From: Bryopsis sp. KO-2023
Taxonomy: Eukaryota > Chlorophyta > Ulvophyceae > Bryopsidales > Bryopsidaceae
NCBI GenBank assembly: GCA_030272585.1
Contig: BSYQ01000009.1
Span: forward strand, 3,162,001-3,226,000
DNA: 64,000 nt
Direction: 5' to 3'
In this document: positions 10,678-21,076 of the stretch, piece after piece
How positions within the stretch are numbered: position 1 is the first letter of the stretch
How the letters are laid out: the number at the start of each line of letters is the position of its first letter
Translations under genes and position numbers: made by a program
Notes under the pieces: model-generated
What the model saw: only the letters and a program-made list of their open reading frames with translations
The model's database searches: none
Told to the model about the DNA's origin: nothing

Positions 10678-13600
10678 TCATGGTAAACGATTCCAGTTCA
10701 TATCTTGGCAGGTGTTGGGCGACGTACTGTAAGGGACTGGTGTTGGTGCGTTTATTGGCTCCATTCTGGGTGGTTTATAAGGGGGGGTTGGCTTGTAGCA
10801 TGGAGTGTCAAATCCAGGTGGTGGTGCCTGAACTCCTGCTGGTGGTGGTCGGTAGGTGGCACAACTCGCCATCTGATCCAACAGCTTTGGCACCGCATGC
10901 ACCAACCTCTCAAACTCCTGGATGGAGTTGTACAGATGTGCAGAGATCTGCATCCATAACTTCCCCTCGGAAGCGATGAACTGTGCCTGAAAAAATTAGA
11001 TGCCACAAATCCGTCCATTAGCTTTTTTCCCGGGTACCCGAAAAACTTAGAATTTGCATTGTAAAGCCACAGATCATTCCAGCCAAATCCAAGGGATTTC
11101 AGATATGTTAGCAGGGAAATGTTACCACCACAGTGAGTGAAAATCACCTCGATGGAAAACTGAGCCCTGAGTCGCTAGTGCAGCTCCCAGGCGGCAGCAC
11201 TCGTTGTCATTTTGCGGGGGACACCAGGAAGGCTCACAGCAGCGACCGGAATGCCATCTTCCTCTGGACCAAGCACCTCCACATCGTCCCAGCTGCATGC
11301 CAGCCTAGCAACCGCCATCTGCAAGACGCTGCACAGGCAAAAAAAAAAGCAAAGGGGCTTTCAAACAAATCAGTGGGAAGCCATGTTCCTTTTCTGACAC
11401 TCATTGAGCAGCCGGTGTTTTTTTAAATGGAAAGCACAAGGATATACCTACCGAATGTTTCGAGCGGTGATCTTGGATGCACTGAAAGTCTCCAGGACGG
11501 CAGCAACTGCTGGAATCGACATCCATGCAGACATGTCACCGTTGTCAGCCCAAAAAAACCTCTCTTGGAAGTTCAGCCCGGAGCCATGTGACCCCACCAC
11601 TGGCTCCACATTGTCCTGCTCTTGGCGACGGACCCAAAGGAAGGCAGCCCCCTTGGGGGCGCAAAACCACTGAACAAAAGACACCAGATGTCAGACTCCG
11701 TCTCCTAATATACTCCGACCAGGAAAGAAAATGCAACACTCACACCACATGCCGAAGAGCATTCATAAATACGAGTCTCTTTTTTTTCTGGTCCAATCCT
11801 TGCCCATGAATTCATAGTTGAGCATCAGAAAAACTAACAATCACCTTGTGCAGATCGGCTGTGTAGAAATTCACCCCCAATCTGGGGATGTCCATCGAGA
11901 GCGCTCTATCAACACTTTGCACCCATACCGACGACAAAGGGCAGCAATCTCCTTGATGGGCATAGCGATGGAAGGGAAGGAGCAAACGTGGTCCAGGATC
12001 AGCAGCTTGATGCCCGAGCTGCCTGTGAAAAGCGATTATATTTTCAGGTCCATCTCTAAACTGGTTTAATGTTGCTGACTGGGCTTTTCTGGTTCTACAA
12101 AGTGGTGTTAGGAAGTACCCGATACCTCACATGGGTTGGGGATTCTCATCGATTGCTTGCATATCACTAAAATATCATAGTGTCGGGGGGAAGATGATTT
12201 TTGTACCTGCCAGTGCAGTTTCGAAAGCTTCCAGGATTGCCTTGGTGCTCTTCAGCACGTCCATGCCAAGTAGAACCTCGATGACTCCAGCTCCACACCT
12301 TGCTGACCACCTCATGACGACATTTCTCGCCTGGTTCACCAAAACAGAAAACAGTTGAATAAACCAAACAGAGTCACTTACCCTAGGATACTAAATTTTC
12401 ATTCATCACATGTGAATAAGCCACCTCCTGGAGACATCGTGTTGCTTTTCTCGATTCGATGTGAATTCGGAGCAATAGGATTTTGTCATGCAGAAAACCA
12501 CATTGGGGAGGGGAAAAGGGGGATTTATAATCATGCAAAAATTTCAAGCCATTTATTTTGGACACAAAACCAGATGCACTTTTGACCACTCACGGCAGGA
12601 GATGCAACGCTCGATATCATCAAGCGGTCTCCCGAGCCGAATTGACAGGATGTCAAGACGGCATGTACGCCTGAGGGGGCGGACGGGACGGGGACGAAGT
12701 CTCCCTTGCACCCGCCAAGCAGGAGTGCAAGGCTGGAGCTGGAGGCACGGACGGCTATATCCACACACACACATCTTGAAAAATCAACACCCTGGTTCAC
12801 TTTTTTGTATCAATCAATCAATCAATTATTACATTTTGCCTTGGTTCACTCCTTTGTACTCTGCATCAAGATGCAGTTTTTGGGGGGATCCCCCCAAAAG
12901 AAACCCATTCTCATCCAGACAATGATCAGATTGATCATGATCCATCCCCATGAATCATAAGGCAGCCATTTTTGGTTTTGAGTGATCAGTGAGTTGGCAA
13001 CATAAATAGTTTTTTTTTTTCTTGAAAAAACTCTTTCAGGTGTGAATACTATGCCTACCTGCAGCAAACATGGCTTCGAAGAACTCGGCAGGGGAGTCCT
13101 CGATCATCGCCTGGAACCACACCTGCACCTTCCGGGCCAGCTTGAAGGATCCCCCGTAAGATGAGTGATCCAGGTGCAAATTTCCCCATGAAAGGGCAAA
13201 CAGCTCCGATAGATCCTCTTGGGGGTCCTCCGGGATCTCCTTGTCGAAGCTCTCGATCTGAAAAAAAAAAAATTGGCACGGAACAATGTTGAACATATGT
13301 TTCTGAGTGTATATGTTCGGGGGGGGGGGGGGGGAGGACGGATGAGAGAGTTACATGAAACATGGATCTGCTTCCATAATTTAGCAAGCCCTGTGGGGAT
13401 TCTGTTGCGGTGGGTCGACAGGAGTGGTGGGGAAAACGAACATGTACTCAAGGGTTGGATAAATAAAGGATTTTGATAGCCACGATTTTTGGATTGTGCA
13501 AATCTATGTGTCTTTGGCTGCCACTCAACGATTGCCTTAGTAAGATCATTCACAGCACCTCAGGAAGTTGACAAAGAAATAGGAAAAAAGCATTGCTATA

Positions 13601-14796
13601 TTTTGTGGGTCTACCAAGATGATCAATGAGAACATAATGCATGCAAATTGAGAAGCTTTGCTCATTGGCAGATTTTTCGTGAAGAATGGCTTACCAAGAA
13701 CTCCTCCATGGCTGGACAGAGCACGGCACGGTCAGGGTTCCTGTATCGCGTGACCATCCTAGAGAAAAATATACCACGACACAAGAAAAATCAGAAGAAT
13801 TAACAAATTTAGCTGTCATTTTGAAATACTTGAAAAACTGATGTAGCCTCCCAATCACGTCAAATCGATTTGATACCAGCAATTGTGAAAAATTCTTCCA
13901 GGTACAAAAGAGAAAAGCACTGAAGATCAAGAACATGCAAGTCATGTTTAGAAAAAGAACCAGTCCTGCAAGAACACTGAAATTCTCCTGCTGCAGAGCA
14001 TGACTGTGCCGATCAGACTATCATTATCCGTGTACAATGTTCAACAAAAATTGTGCCTTTTTTTCAAGTACTGGGATATCTGTTGGAAATCGGGTATCCA
14101 CGTGTCGTGCTCCGGCTGGACATCGGTGGGCTTCAGGATCCTGAATTGGGGGGAATGTCTGTTGGCATCTACAAGAAAATTGATCCCATTTTTATATCAT
14201 GCTTTCACACCAGAGCTCGTCATATATATATAGTCGAACATTTCAGAATTACCAGTACCTCTGTACATCTGGCACAGAGTGGTGCACCGTTGATAAAGCC
14301 AACAATAGATGCCAGCGGCATCTTTAAATATAATCTTGTTCGTTTGTCGATAAAACCAAACACAAGATTCGTTGCATTGTCTGTTTATTCTTGACCCCCC
14401 ATGGGAGTTGTGAGCCCAGCATGCTAGATGCACCACCAACTTTGACACTCGCAGGCATGCGAGTGTCAAAGTTTCACAAGAAAGAAATTGCCGGGATGGG
14501 CGCGCGCGCGCTCCTGCGCTCCCCCTAGAGGAGCACAGGTCGTGACGATGACATAGCCGGTCGAGTTTCGTTGAGGGAGAAGCCCTTTTCACGGTGGAGG
14601 GGATGCCTCGGGCCGTTCGTATCAACGTCACAGAAGTGAGAAAAAAAAAGACGAGACCACTGCACGCGCGTTGGTCAAGACTCGACAAGGAAAAACAGGC
14701 AAGTGAAACACACCACCAGGCGAGCTCAACGACAAAACCAGACACGCAAACGTTTGCTCACTCTGTAGCTCCTGGTGCCTTCTCCGTCGTCGACAT
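10678..14796 (-). CDS. PLP-dependent class V aminotransferase, isopenicillin-N-epimerase/cysteine-desulfhydrase-like; frame broken twice
   Basis: Eleven minus-strand exons: 14762-14796, 14259-14380, 14072-14168, 13695-13758, 13059-13257, 12594-12754, 12207-12330, 11845-12022, 11452-11669, 11148-11328, 10678-10986. Recognisable family blocks are LHLDHSSYGGS near the start, FVPVPSAPSGVHAVL, the PLP-lysine block TADLHK|WFCAPKG spanning an exon junction, SHGSG, and the C-terminal LWMQISAHLYNS. Members are fold-type I PLP enzymes acting on amino acids, such as isopenicillin N epimerase and plant L-cysteine desulfhydrase. Two defects are visible: a one-base frame change near 11895-11915, just where the conserved DGAHA motif should be, and an in-frame TAG at 11175-11177. 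The N-terminus has an unusual Cys-rich exon and the C-terminus a Pro-rich tail of about 60 residues. Either a young pseudogene or assembly error fits. The family call is firm; the substrate is unknown. Confidence 0.8.
12861..12899. repeat. Two adjacent short inverted repeats in an intron
   Basis: CTGCAT-CAAG-ATGCAG at 12861-12876 is followed directly by a perfect 22-bp palindrome at 12878-12899 (TTTT, six G, AT, six C, AAAA). They lie in the intron between the exons ending at 13059 and starting at 12754 of the aminotransferase gene. Confidence 0.8.
14438..14473. repeat. Perfect 16-bp inverted repeat with 4-base loop
   Basis: The left arm AACTTTGACACTCGCA (14438-14453) is matched exactly by its reverse complement at 14458-14473, separated by GGCA. 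It lies in the first intron of the aminotransferase gene and would form a strong hairpin in either strand. Confidence 0.9.
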
Positions 14797-15941
14797 CGTT
14801 CAACTGTAGTCCCCACGGCCAGGCCGACGACAACCAGGAGGCTCGAACAAAGCTGTATGAACCCCATACCCAACTGCAAGGATACACGAATGGAGAGCAA
14901 ATTTTCCACACAAAGAGACGGCGGGCGACGAGTGACGAAACCAGTATCCGAGACCACAGCCAAGGTAGCGAAGTGCGGTGAATAGGAAGTTCACAACAAT
15001 ATTGGCCACTGCCAGAATCGGTAACCACTCCGAGTGTTCAACCTACACACGCACCACCTCATACCTTGGAAATAATTATCATCATCTCACAATCATCAAC
15101 AAAGATCATACTACCCTGATTTCTCTTTCTTGGGTAACACCTGTTGTTTCCATGTCTGTCATGCTTTGTGAAACAGTGGGGAGACTCGAAACCGTGGGTC
15201 CCGCTCACAGCTTTCTCGGGTTGGACTTTTGCCTTCTTTTAGAAAGAAGGCCCCCGATAACAGGACTAGAAGAAAAAAAATAAGAATGGGACCAGTCTGT
15301 GGTGGAGATCTATACCATAGTCATCCAGATGAGTGATCCGCCAATGGACAGCGATTTGCTGCGGATCGGCCTTGGCCAAGGAAGTTTGTGCGGGCACGGA
15401 CGCTTCTTCTAACGCATGGCTAGTTGTATCTTGACTTCGGTGAGAAGGACCAAGAACTCGTCCCTGTGAAAAGCAATCTGTCGAAAGTCGACAGTCCCCG
15501 CGAAACTTAACAACAGGGATCTCGACACAAAAATCCAAATGGTGAAAAGCCCTATCCAAGTTCAGACACACAATGACCACACTGAGGGTGTCTTCGCTCC
15601 ACGACATCTCGACACCAATCCCGACCCTTCCCGTGAACATTTGGAATGTACGCCGCAGAGCGAGAAGCAGAAGGAACTGGCCATCCTTTCTCGGGTGAAT
15701 GCGTTTGGCGGGGTGACTTGTTCTCAAGTGATTATTGTGTGTGTGCCAGCTCAAACAGAAGTTTCCCTGATATTTTCCTTTTCCGTTACAGTTTCGACAC
15801 CTCTGGCATGACTACTGGCCCCTCGGCTCTGCAAAGGCCAAATCCAACGTATTTGAGAGAAGTGTGCGTTGTCGCCACCCGAAAAGCAAAACGCCAACCA
15901 TCATCGCTTGACCACGGCTTCTGTGCTTCGTTCCGTTGACA
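14797..15941. other. Divergent spacer, possible unrecognised minus-strand ORF
   Basis: The spacer lies between the start of the aminotransferase (-) and the start of the secreted-peptide gene (+), so it should contain both promoters. Composition is more balanced than in the 3' spacers. A minus-strand open frame of 162 codons (15266-15754) is the longest in the stretch. It shows mixed composition, including VVKFRGDCRLSTDCFSQ and WRITHLDDYG, but no family, no clear partner exons and no good start context, so I do not call it a gene. Confidence 0.4.
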
Positions 15942-17122
15942 ATGGCCAACTTTGCAGTGGTCCTGCTTATAGTTCTGCTCGGCACGGCGGGCAACGCCGC
16001 TCTCGGGAGTGCCGGTAGGGTGTCTTGTTGAAAAGAGACCAACTCTGGCCGTTTATTGTGTTGATCGGTGACCTGGCCGCCAGTTGCGTGTTACGGGGAG
16101 AGGCCTTTGAGGGAGGGGAGGATAAACTTATATTTGCACACTGTGAAACACTGCTGCGTTACCGAAAAGCAACAGGAGGTTTCGTAGTTTCTGTAGCCAG
16201 GTGGCAAAACAACTCGTCGATCAACGATCTCGTAGCCTGTTTCGTACGTGTAACAGTGTGCGCGAGTGTCGTCCCGTAGTTGACACTTGTTTAAACCGGT
16301 TTGACGGAAGTTTCCCCACGCGTACAGGGGTGGCAAGAAATGTTTGCTCATAGTTTTGTCCAGGACATACGATGCATGACTGCGCCTGAACGGGGCGCGG
16401 AAAATATCGGCTTGGTGTCACCTGTCGGAATTCCAACGGTTCGAACGAACCTTCGGCCCCAAAGGATGGTGATCTGTGTCCCACGTTCAGTTTTTTTCGC
16501 GCACCCCCTGGCGGCGCTCGTTGTGCGCAAACCTCCCTCGCCACTTGTTGACACAGATTCTTTTAATGAGTACAGATGATATTAGCGTGATTGCTGCTGA
16601 CAGTTTCCTACGCGCATCCAATTTGTGTGGGAGGTGTTGCAGTCACCACCATCCCAGCCCTTGTCACTCCGATACGTTGCAACTTAGCGGCAGCACATGT
16701 GCTCATCACGTGTGCCTATCGTTTCTTTTCTCTGTAGTATATTCTTTTTTTTTGGGGGGGGAAGTGCTCGTACATCCCGGATCGTTTCACCACCATGTAC
16801 GTCGACCGTCAACATGTATTGATGATGGATGGATGATATCAACAATGGATTAACAACCTGGTGTTCTGTTTTGTTCAGCGGTCATTGATGGTGAAGCAGG
16901 AATCAGCGTCTTTGCAAGTACTGGATCATTGATGGGCCCAAGTAAGTGTATTCCCAGGCAAACCAATATCTGCTGAGCATTGCCACAAAGATTGTGACAA
17001 GGACGAAATTGTTTTCGCGTGCAGGAATTGACCCCCATCACCATCGCAGAAGGTTATCAGGGTACAAGCATTATTATCCCAAGTATAGAAAGAGTTATTA
17101 TAGAAAACCCTACAAGGGTTGA
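15942..17122 (+). CDS. Small secreted Tyr/His/Lys/Arg-rich peptide, unknown
   Basis: Three short exons (15942-16014, 16879-16941, 17025-17122) join in phases 1 and 1 at good donors (GGTAGGG, AGTAAGT) and acceptors (TGTTCAG, GTGCAG), giving a 77-residue preproprotein. The ATG sits in a favourable ACAATGGCC context. Residues 1-19 (MANFAVVLLIVLLGTAGNA) form a textbook signal peptide. The next ~25 residues are small, uncharged or mildly acidic (VIDGEAGISVFASTGS). The final ~32 are strongly basic and aromatic, with HHHRRR, YKHYYPKYRK and SYYRKPYKG; about a quarter are Tyr. The arrangement (signal, neutral pro-segment, basic cluster, cationic Tyr-rich core) suggests a processed extracellular peptide: antimicrobial, cell-wall or scale-associated, or a signal. 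There is no Cys and no recognised family. The product may not be cleaved; that is inference. Confidence 0.7.
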
Positions 17123-18518
17123 AGGAGCTGTCTCAAAGTTTTTAATGCTTGCTGCTGCATAGGACTGCAGTGCACATAGATGGCAAAGGGACCAGTTTTT
17201 CTGTTTCTGGTTTTCATGCATCTGATCAGTTTTTTTTTTTGGTGGGGAGGGTCAACCCAATGCATTCAGCATATTCTTCTCGCTGGTATTCCTTTTAGGT
17301 CTTTAGTCAATTATTTCAGTGATGCTAGTCACTACGCCACTTGTTCTAGTTATGGATGAGTTAATGAGTTACTTTCTTAGTTAGGGAGGGAGTTTGTAGA
17401 TTTCCTTGCTCCACCACCCAGGGAGATAAAAAGTTTTTTTTTGTGGTTCAAATCCAATAGAAAATGGAATCAAGAAAAACAGGTCCTGTTGGACCTGTTA
17501 AAGTTAAGGTATGTCATTATGTTGAGGATGGGAACAGTGATTGCCTCGAAGGGGTGAATCAGCTGGACATAGGCTGTCGTTGTTTCTTGGGAATATGTAC
17601 CTTTTCCTACAGATATTTTCAAGTTATTTTGTATTGTGCTCCTCATGGGGTATCTGTAAGACATGTGTTCCGCCGATAATACGATTTAAATCACTCGTCT
17701 CGGAATCTCGTCTGGAGGTCGAAAATTTGTGAACTGGGCACCCGACTCTACCTGAAAAAAAAGTGCATTCTCGCGACATGAGGGTTTTTCAAATTGTTTC
17801 CTTCAATATTGCGTTTTGCGAAAGGATGCCAAAACCGAGCTTTGGCAGAACCTCCAAGTTGACCCCTCTTCCAAACGAGTGATCGATTCCTCGTCTGGAA
17901 CACATTCCATTGCTTTGATGAAACTTTCATCGACTCTGCGACAGACATGTCCATCCCAAAAGGAAGAAAAATCAAAGAAAACTCAAAACCAAAACTCATG
18001 GGGAGAAAAAAAAAGCCTCATTAAAACATACATCATGTCTATCTTTTTTCAGCTTGGACCGAACCAAGGACTTTCACCTCATTTCCCCATCTGATTGAAA
18101 CCCTTCCACCACCAATGGCATCGATTTTTTTTTTTCGTTTGATAAATATTGTGATTAAACTCCTGCAAATACTCACCACATCGATCGATACCCTCCGCAA
18201 ACCACAAAACAAAGGAAAAAAAAAAGAAAAGAAAGAATACAGACAACAGTTCACCATATATATCTTTCGACACTCTCTCCATCGCCCCTGGCTGTTTCCC
18301 GAATTCGAAAAAAAATTGAAACAAAGACCAAAAAAAAACAAACAAAAAAGACGCTAGCTAGTCATTCTCTCCTTTCGTATATATTTTTTTTCCTCTCTAT
18401 TTGTGCATGAATCCATCCTTGCCCTCTTCCCTTCCGCCCACTCTTTTTCTCACTCTTCTCACTAAATTCTCACACTTTTCTCACTCTTGATAATATTCTT
18501 TCAGTTTCCCCCCCCTTT
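17123..18518. other. Convergent spacer without a supported gene
   Basis: The presumed 3' UTRs of the secreted-peptide gene and the elongase gene flank low-complexity sequence. A short frame pair near 17816-18000 is open on both strands but has no splice or family support. Confidence 0.45.
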
Positions 18519-20756
18519 CTACGAAGTTTTCTTTTTGCTCTGTCCCCCACTTCCACCGAAGTATTTCTTCACGTAGAAATTAACGAACAGGACGAGCAGC
18601 GTTATCATGTACCAAAACAAAAGCTTGGAGAGGAATGGGGTGTACGGAGAATAGCGCTGGCAGTAGTAAGCTTGCAGCATCATGGTGGTAAATTGAAACA
18701 TCTGAAACTGGGTCATGTAGCGACCCCACCACAGATACTTCTTTTTCTTTTTTTCGTCTTTGCCAATGACCGAAGCCAGGAAATAGTAGGTGTACATCAA
18801 GACATGCACGAACGAATTCAATGCACAGGAATACCAAGCTGCAAGGAAAAAAAAAAAAAACACAGAAAAAACAAAAAGATTAGTAAAATTAAAATAAATG
18901 CAGTGATGTAGATATCATCCCTGGAGCGGGGGGAAAAAAAATAAAAATTGAACAGCTATTGTTTTTGCGTGGATGGGCTAAGGAAATTAATAACATAAAT
19001 AAATAAAAAAATCACGGAGGCAAAAATTGGCAAAAAGTTTGTGCGATGCGGAAATATATCCATTTTTTTTTTTTCTCGACACATTCTAATTTCAGATTTT
19101 TTTTTGTTCGCTCGTGAAAGCAAACATCATGATTTTCCGCACAGCATTCTTATTGGGAACACGACAGGCCACGGTTGTGTTTGTATGGATAATTTCTGCC
19201 GAAGAAAATTACAAGTCAAAACAACACACAAATAATCGGAGTTTTGCTCACCGTCGCCCCCTGGAGCGACCAAGGCAATGGTCCACCTTCAAAAGAAAAC
19301 AAAAGTAAGTCCTCTACATTCTCTGATAGACGCTGAAATAAAAGTGCTTGCTGACTAAGGCCCAAAAGAATTTGTCCTCATTCAGCTATCAAGATAATTA
19401 TTTTCAAAGCATTTCGAACCAAGAATTACACATTGGCATGAGTGGATGGCACAGTATAGCTATGTATAGTGTTGTCTACAAAATCAACGGGAACGAAGCG
19501 TTACACCGGAATATGGTTTTTTCCAGAGTAAATGGAACAAAAAATCGCTGACTGAACTAGACGACTGTTTTATCCTTGAAACAAACATAATTTGAAACAA
19601 CGAACATGCGCTCAAGCAAACAAAATAATCCTTGACACCAGTGAAAGTGCTGTCATTGTTTTCTCACCAGATGAACGAAATCGAAACGTGGTGATAAACA
19701 TGGAGGACGGATACTTGTCGAATATTGCCCTTGAGCAACATGACCATCTGGAATCAAAAAAACAAAATCCAGGTTTACGAAAAAAAACCAAAAGGCGTTT
19801 TGAAGGAAAGATCTGGAACACACACTACTCGTGATTTTTGGGGAAAAAAAAACGCAAATTGGCGAAGGTTAGTGCAATTTTTAAAAGATTTTGTTGATTA
19901 TGGATGCGGTGGTGTGTGGAGTTCCCACTCTTATCATGTATTTTTCAATTTTCATTAGAAAGAATTGTTGACAAAGAATCATTGCGAATATCTTCTGGAC
20001 ATTGAAATCGATGAAATAATCATTGGAAAAAAAACTCAAGTTGCTGAAATTGCAACTGGGAAGGATATTAGCAGTAGTGAAGGATTTCTCCTCCTTTTTT
20101 TAAGCTGAAAAAAAAAAAAATGCTCATGCTCTTCTTCAAATTTGAAAAAGGGGTGAAAACAAACATGTGCCAACCTCATCCCCCCTTTTTGATCAGTTTT
20201 TATCGTTGTTTTTTTTCACCGTGTCCATGTATTCGTAGAGCTTCGACAGATAGAAAACGTGGATAACGTTCGCCATCCCCACTTGCTCCACGGCGTAAGC
20301 GTTCCCCCAGAATTTGTAGTTGTTCAAATAGGCTTCTTTGATCGACGTCAGGCACATGTAGACGCTCAGAAAGATCAAAAATATGTTGTGACACTGCACG
20401 AAGAGCCTCAACCACATCGGGTCGCCTTTCTTCACGCCCTTGGTGGCCGATTTCCCCCCTTTCAGCTTGTAAAACAGGACTCCAAGAAAGACGACACCCA
20501 GATAAGCGATCATCAACGTCACCAGGGGCGTCGGGGAGGCGGTGAAAGGTCGATCTTTGGTGATCGGACTGGGGGAACGGATTTCTTCGAACCCAAGGCG
20601 CTCCAGTCCGTCGAAAACGGTGGTGCTGACGAGTTCATCCCATTTAGCCCACGCTGTTCGGATTTGGGACTCCAGTTTCGTGGCGTCGATGACGGAGGCC
20701 GCGATGTTAGAAGCGTCGACGGGAGGGGCGTCCCTCAGGACGTCGGAGGTCGACAT
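18519..20756 (-). CDS. ELO-family very-long-chain/PUFA fatty-acid elongase
   Basis: Four minus-strand exons (20220-20756, 19668-19747, 19252-19286, 18519-18838) join in phases 0, 2 and 1 to 323 residues. The start is the ATG at 20756, giving MSTSDVLRDAPPVD. Hallmarks of ELO condensing enzymes are present in order: SKLYEYMDT, LLKGNIRQVSVLHVYHH with the histidine box HVYHH, the short WWTIALVAPGGD segment, and NSFVHVLMYTYY followed by MTQFQMFQF. These proteins catalyse the first, 3-ketoacyl-forming step of ER fatty-acid elongation using malonyl-CoA. Several membrane-spanning stretches are visible. The C-terminus SKKKTS ends in a KKxx-type dilysine ER-retrieval signal. The long N-terminal ~75 residues are soluble. 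Chain-length or PUFA specificity cannot be read from the sequence. It is divergent from the RlmN-like gene, with 320 bp between start codons. Confidence 0.93.
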
Positions 20757-21076
20757 TGTTTTCCTGTCGTTCGTGCGGGGATGCGAGAAAAAGTGCACCA
20801 AGCGCAGCGGACTCCGAAAGTTTATGTCGTTCGAACTCGCTTACAGCATCGGCCGCGCACGTGGGAGCTCCATGTCCGCCAGCCCAGGCATCTCTCCCCA
20901 ACGCGCGAAAATTCCTGCACAAATTTTGGTAATTGGCGGCGTGTCGTGCAGAAAAGAAAAATCGACCTTCGGGATAGATTCACATTGGCGAACTCACCCC
21001 CCCCCCCCCCAGCGAAGTTGCAGTTTTCGTTTATCGGTTTTCGTTCTGACAGCCTCAAGCGGACGCCGCCAAGGAA
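20757..21076. promoter_or_regulatory. Bidirectional promoter region, elongase / RlmN-like
   Basis: Only 320 bp separate the start codons of the elongase (-) and the RlmN-like gene (+). The composition is CpG-richer than in introns, with a poly-C run near 21000. Both core promoters and 5' UTRs must lie here unless 5' UTR introns exist. No specific element is identifiable. Confidence 0.6.

Noticed and set aside
11175..11177. Reassignment of TAG to an amino acid in this genome
   Set aside because: TAG is the natural terminator of the elongase (18519) and riboflavin kinase (61574) genes, and no other conserved exon contains an internal TAG or TAA.
18115..18357. Lys-rich 80-codon plus-strand frame
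   Set aside because: It is produced by A-rich low-complexity sequence in the spacer 3' of the elongase gene.
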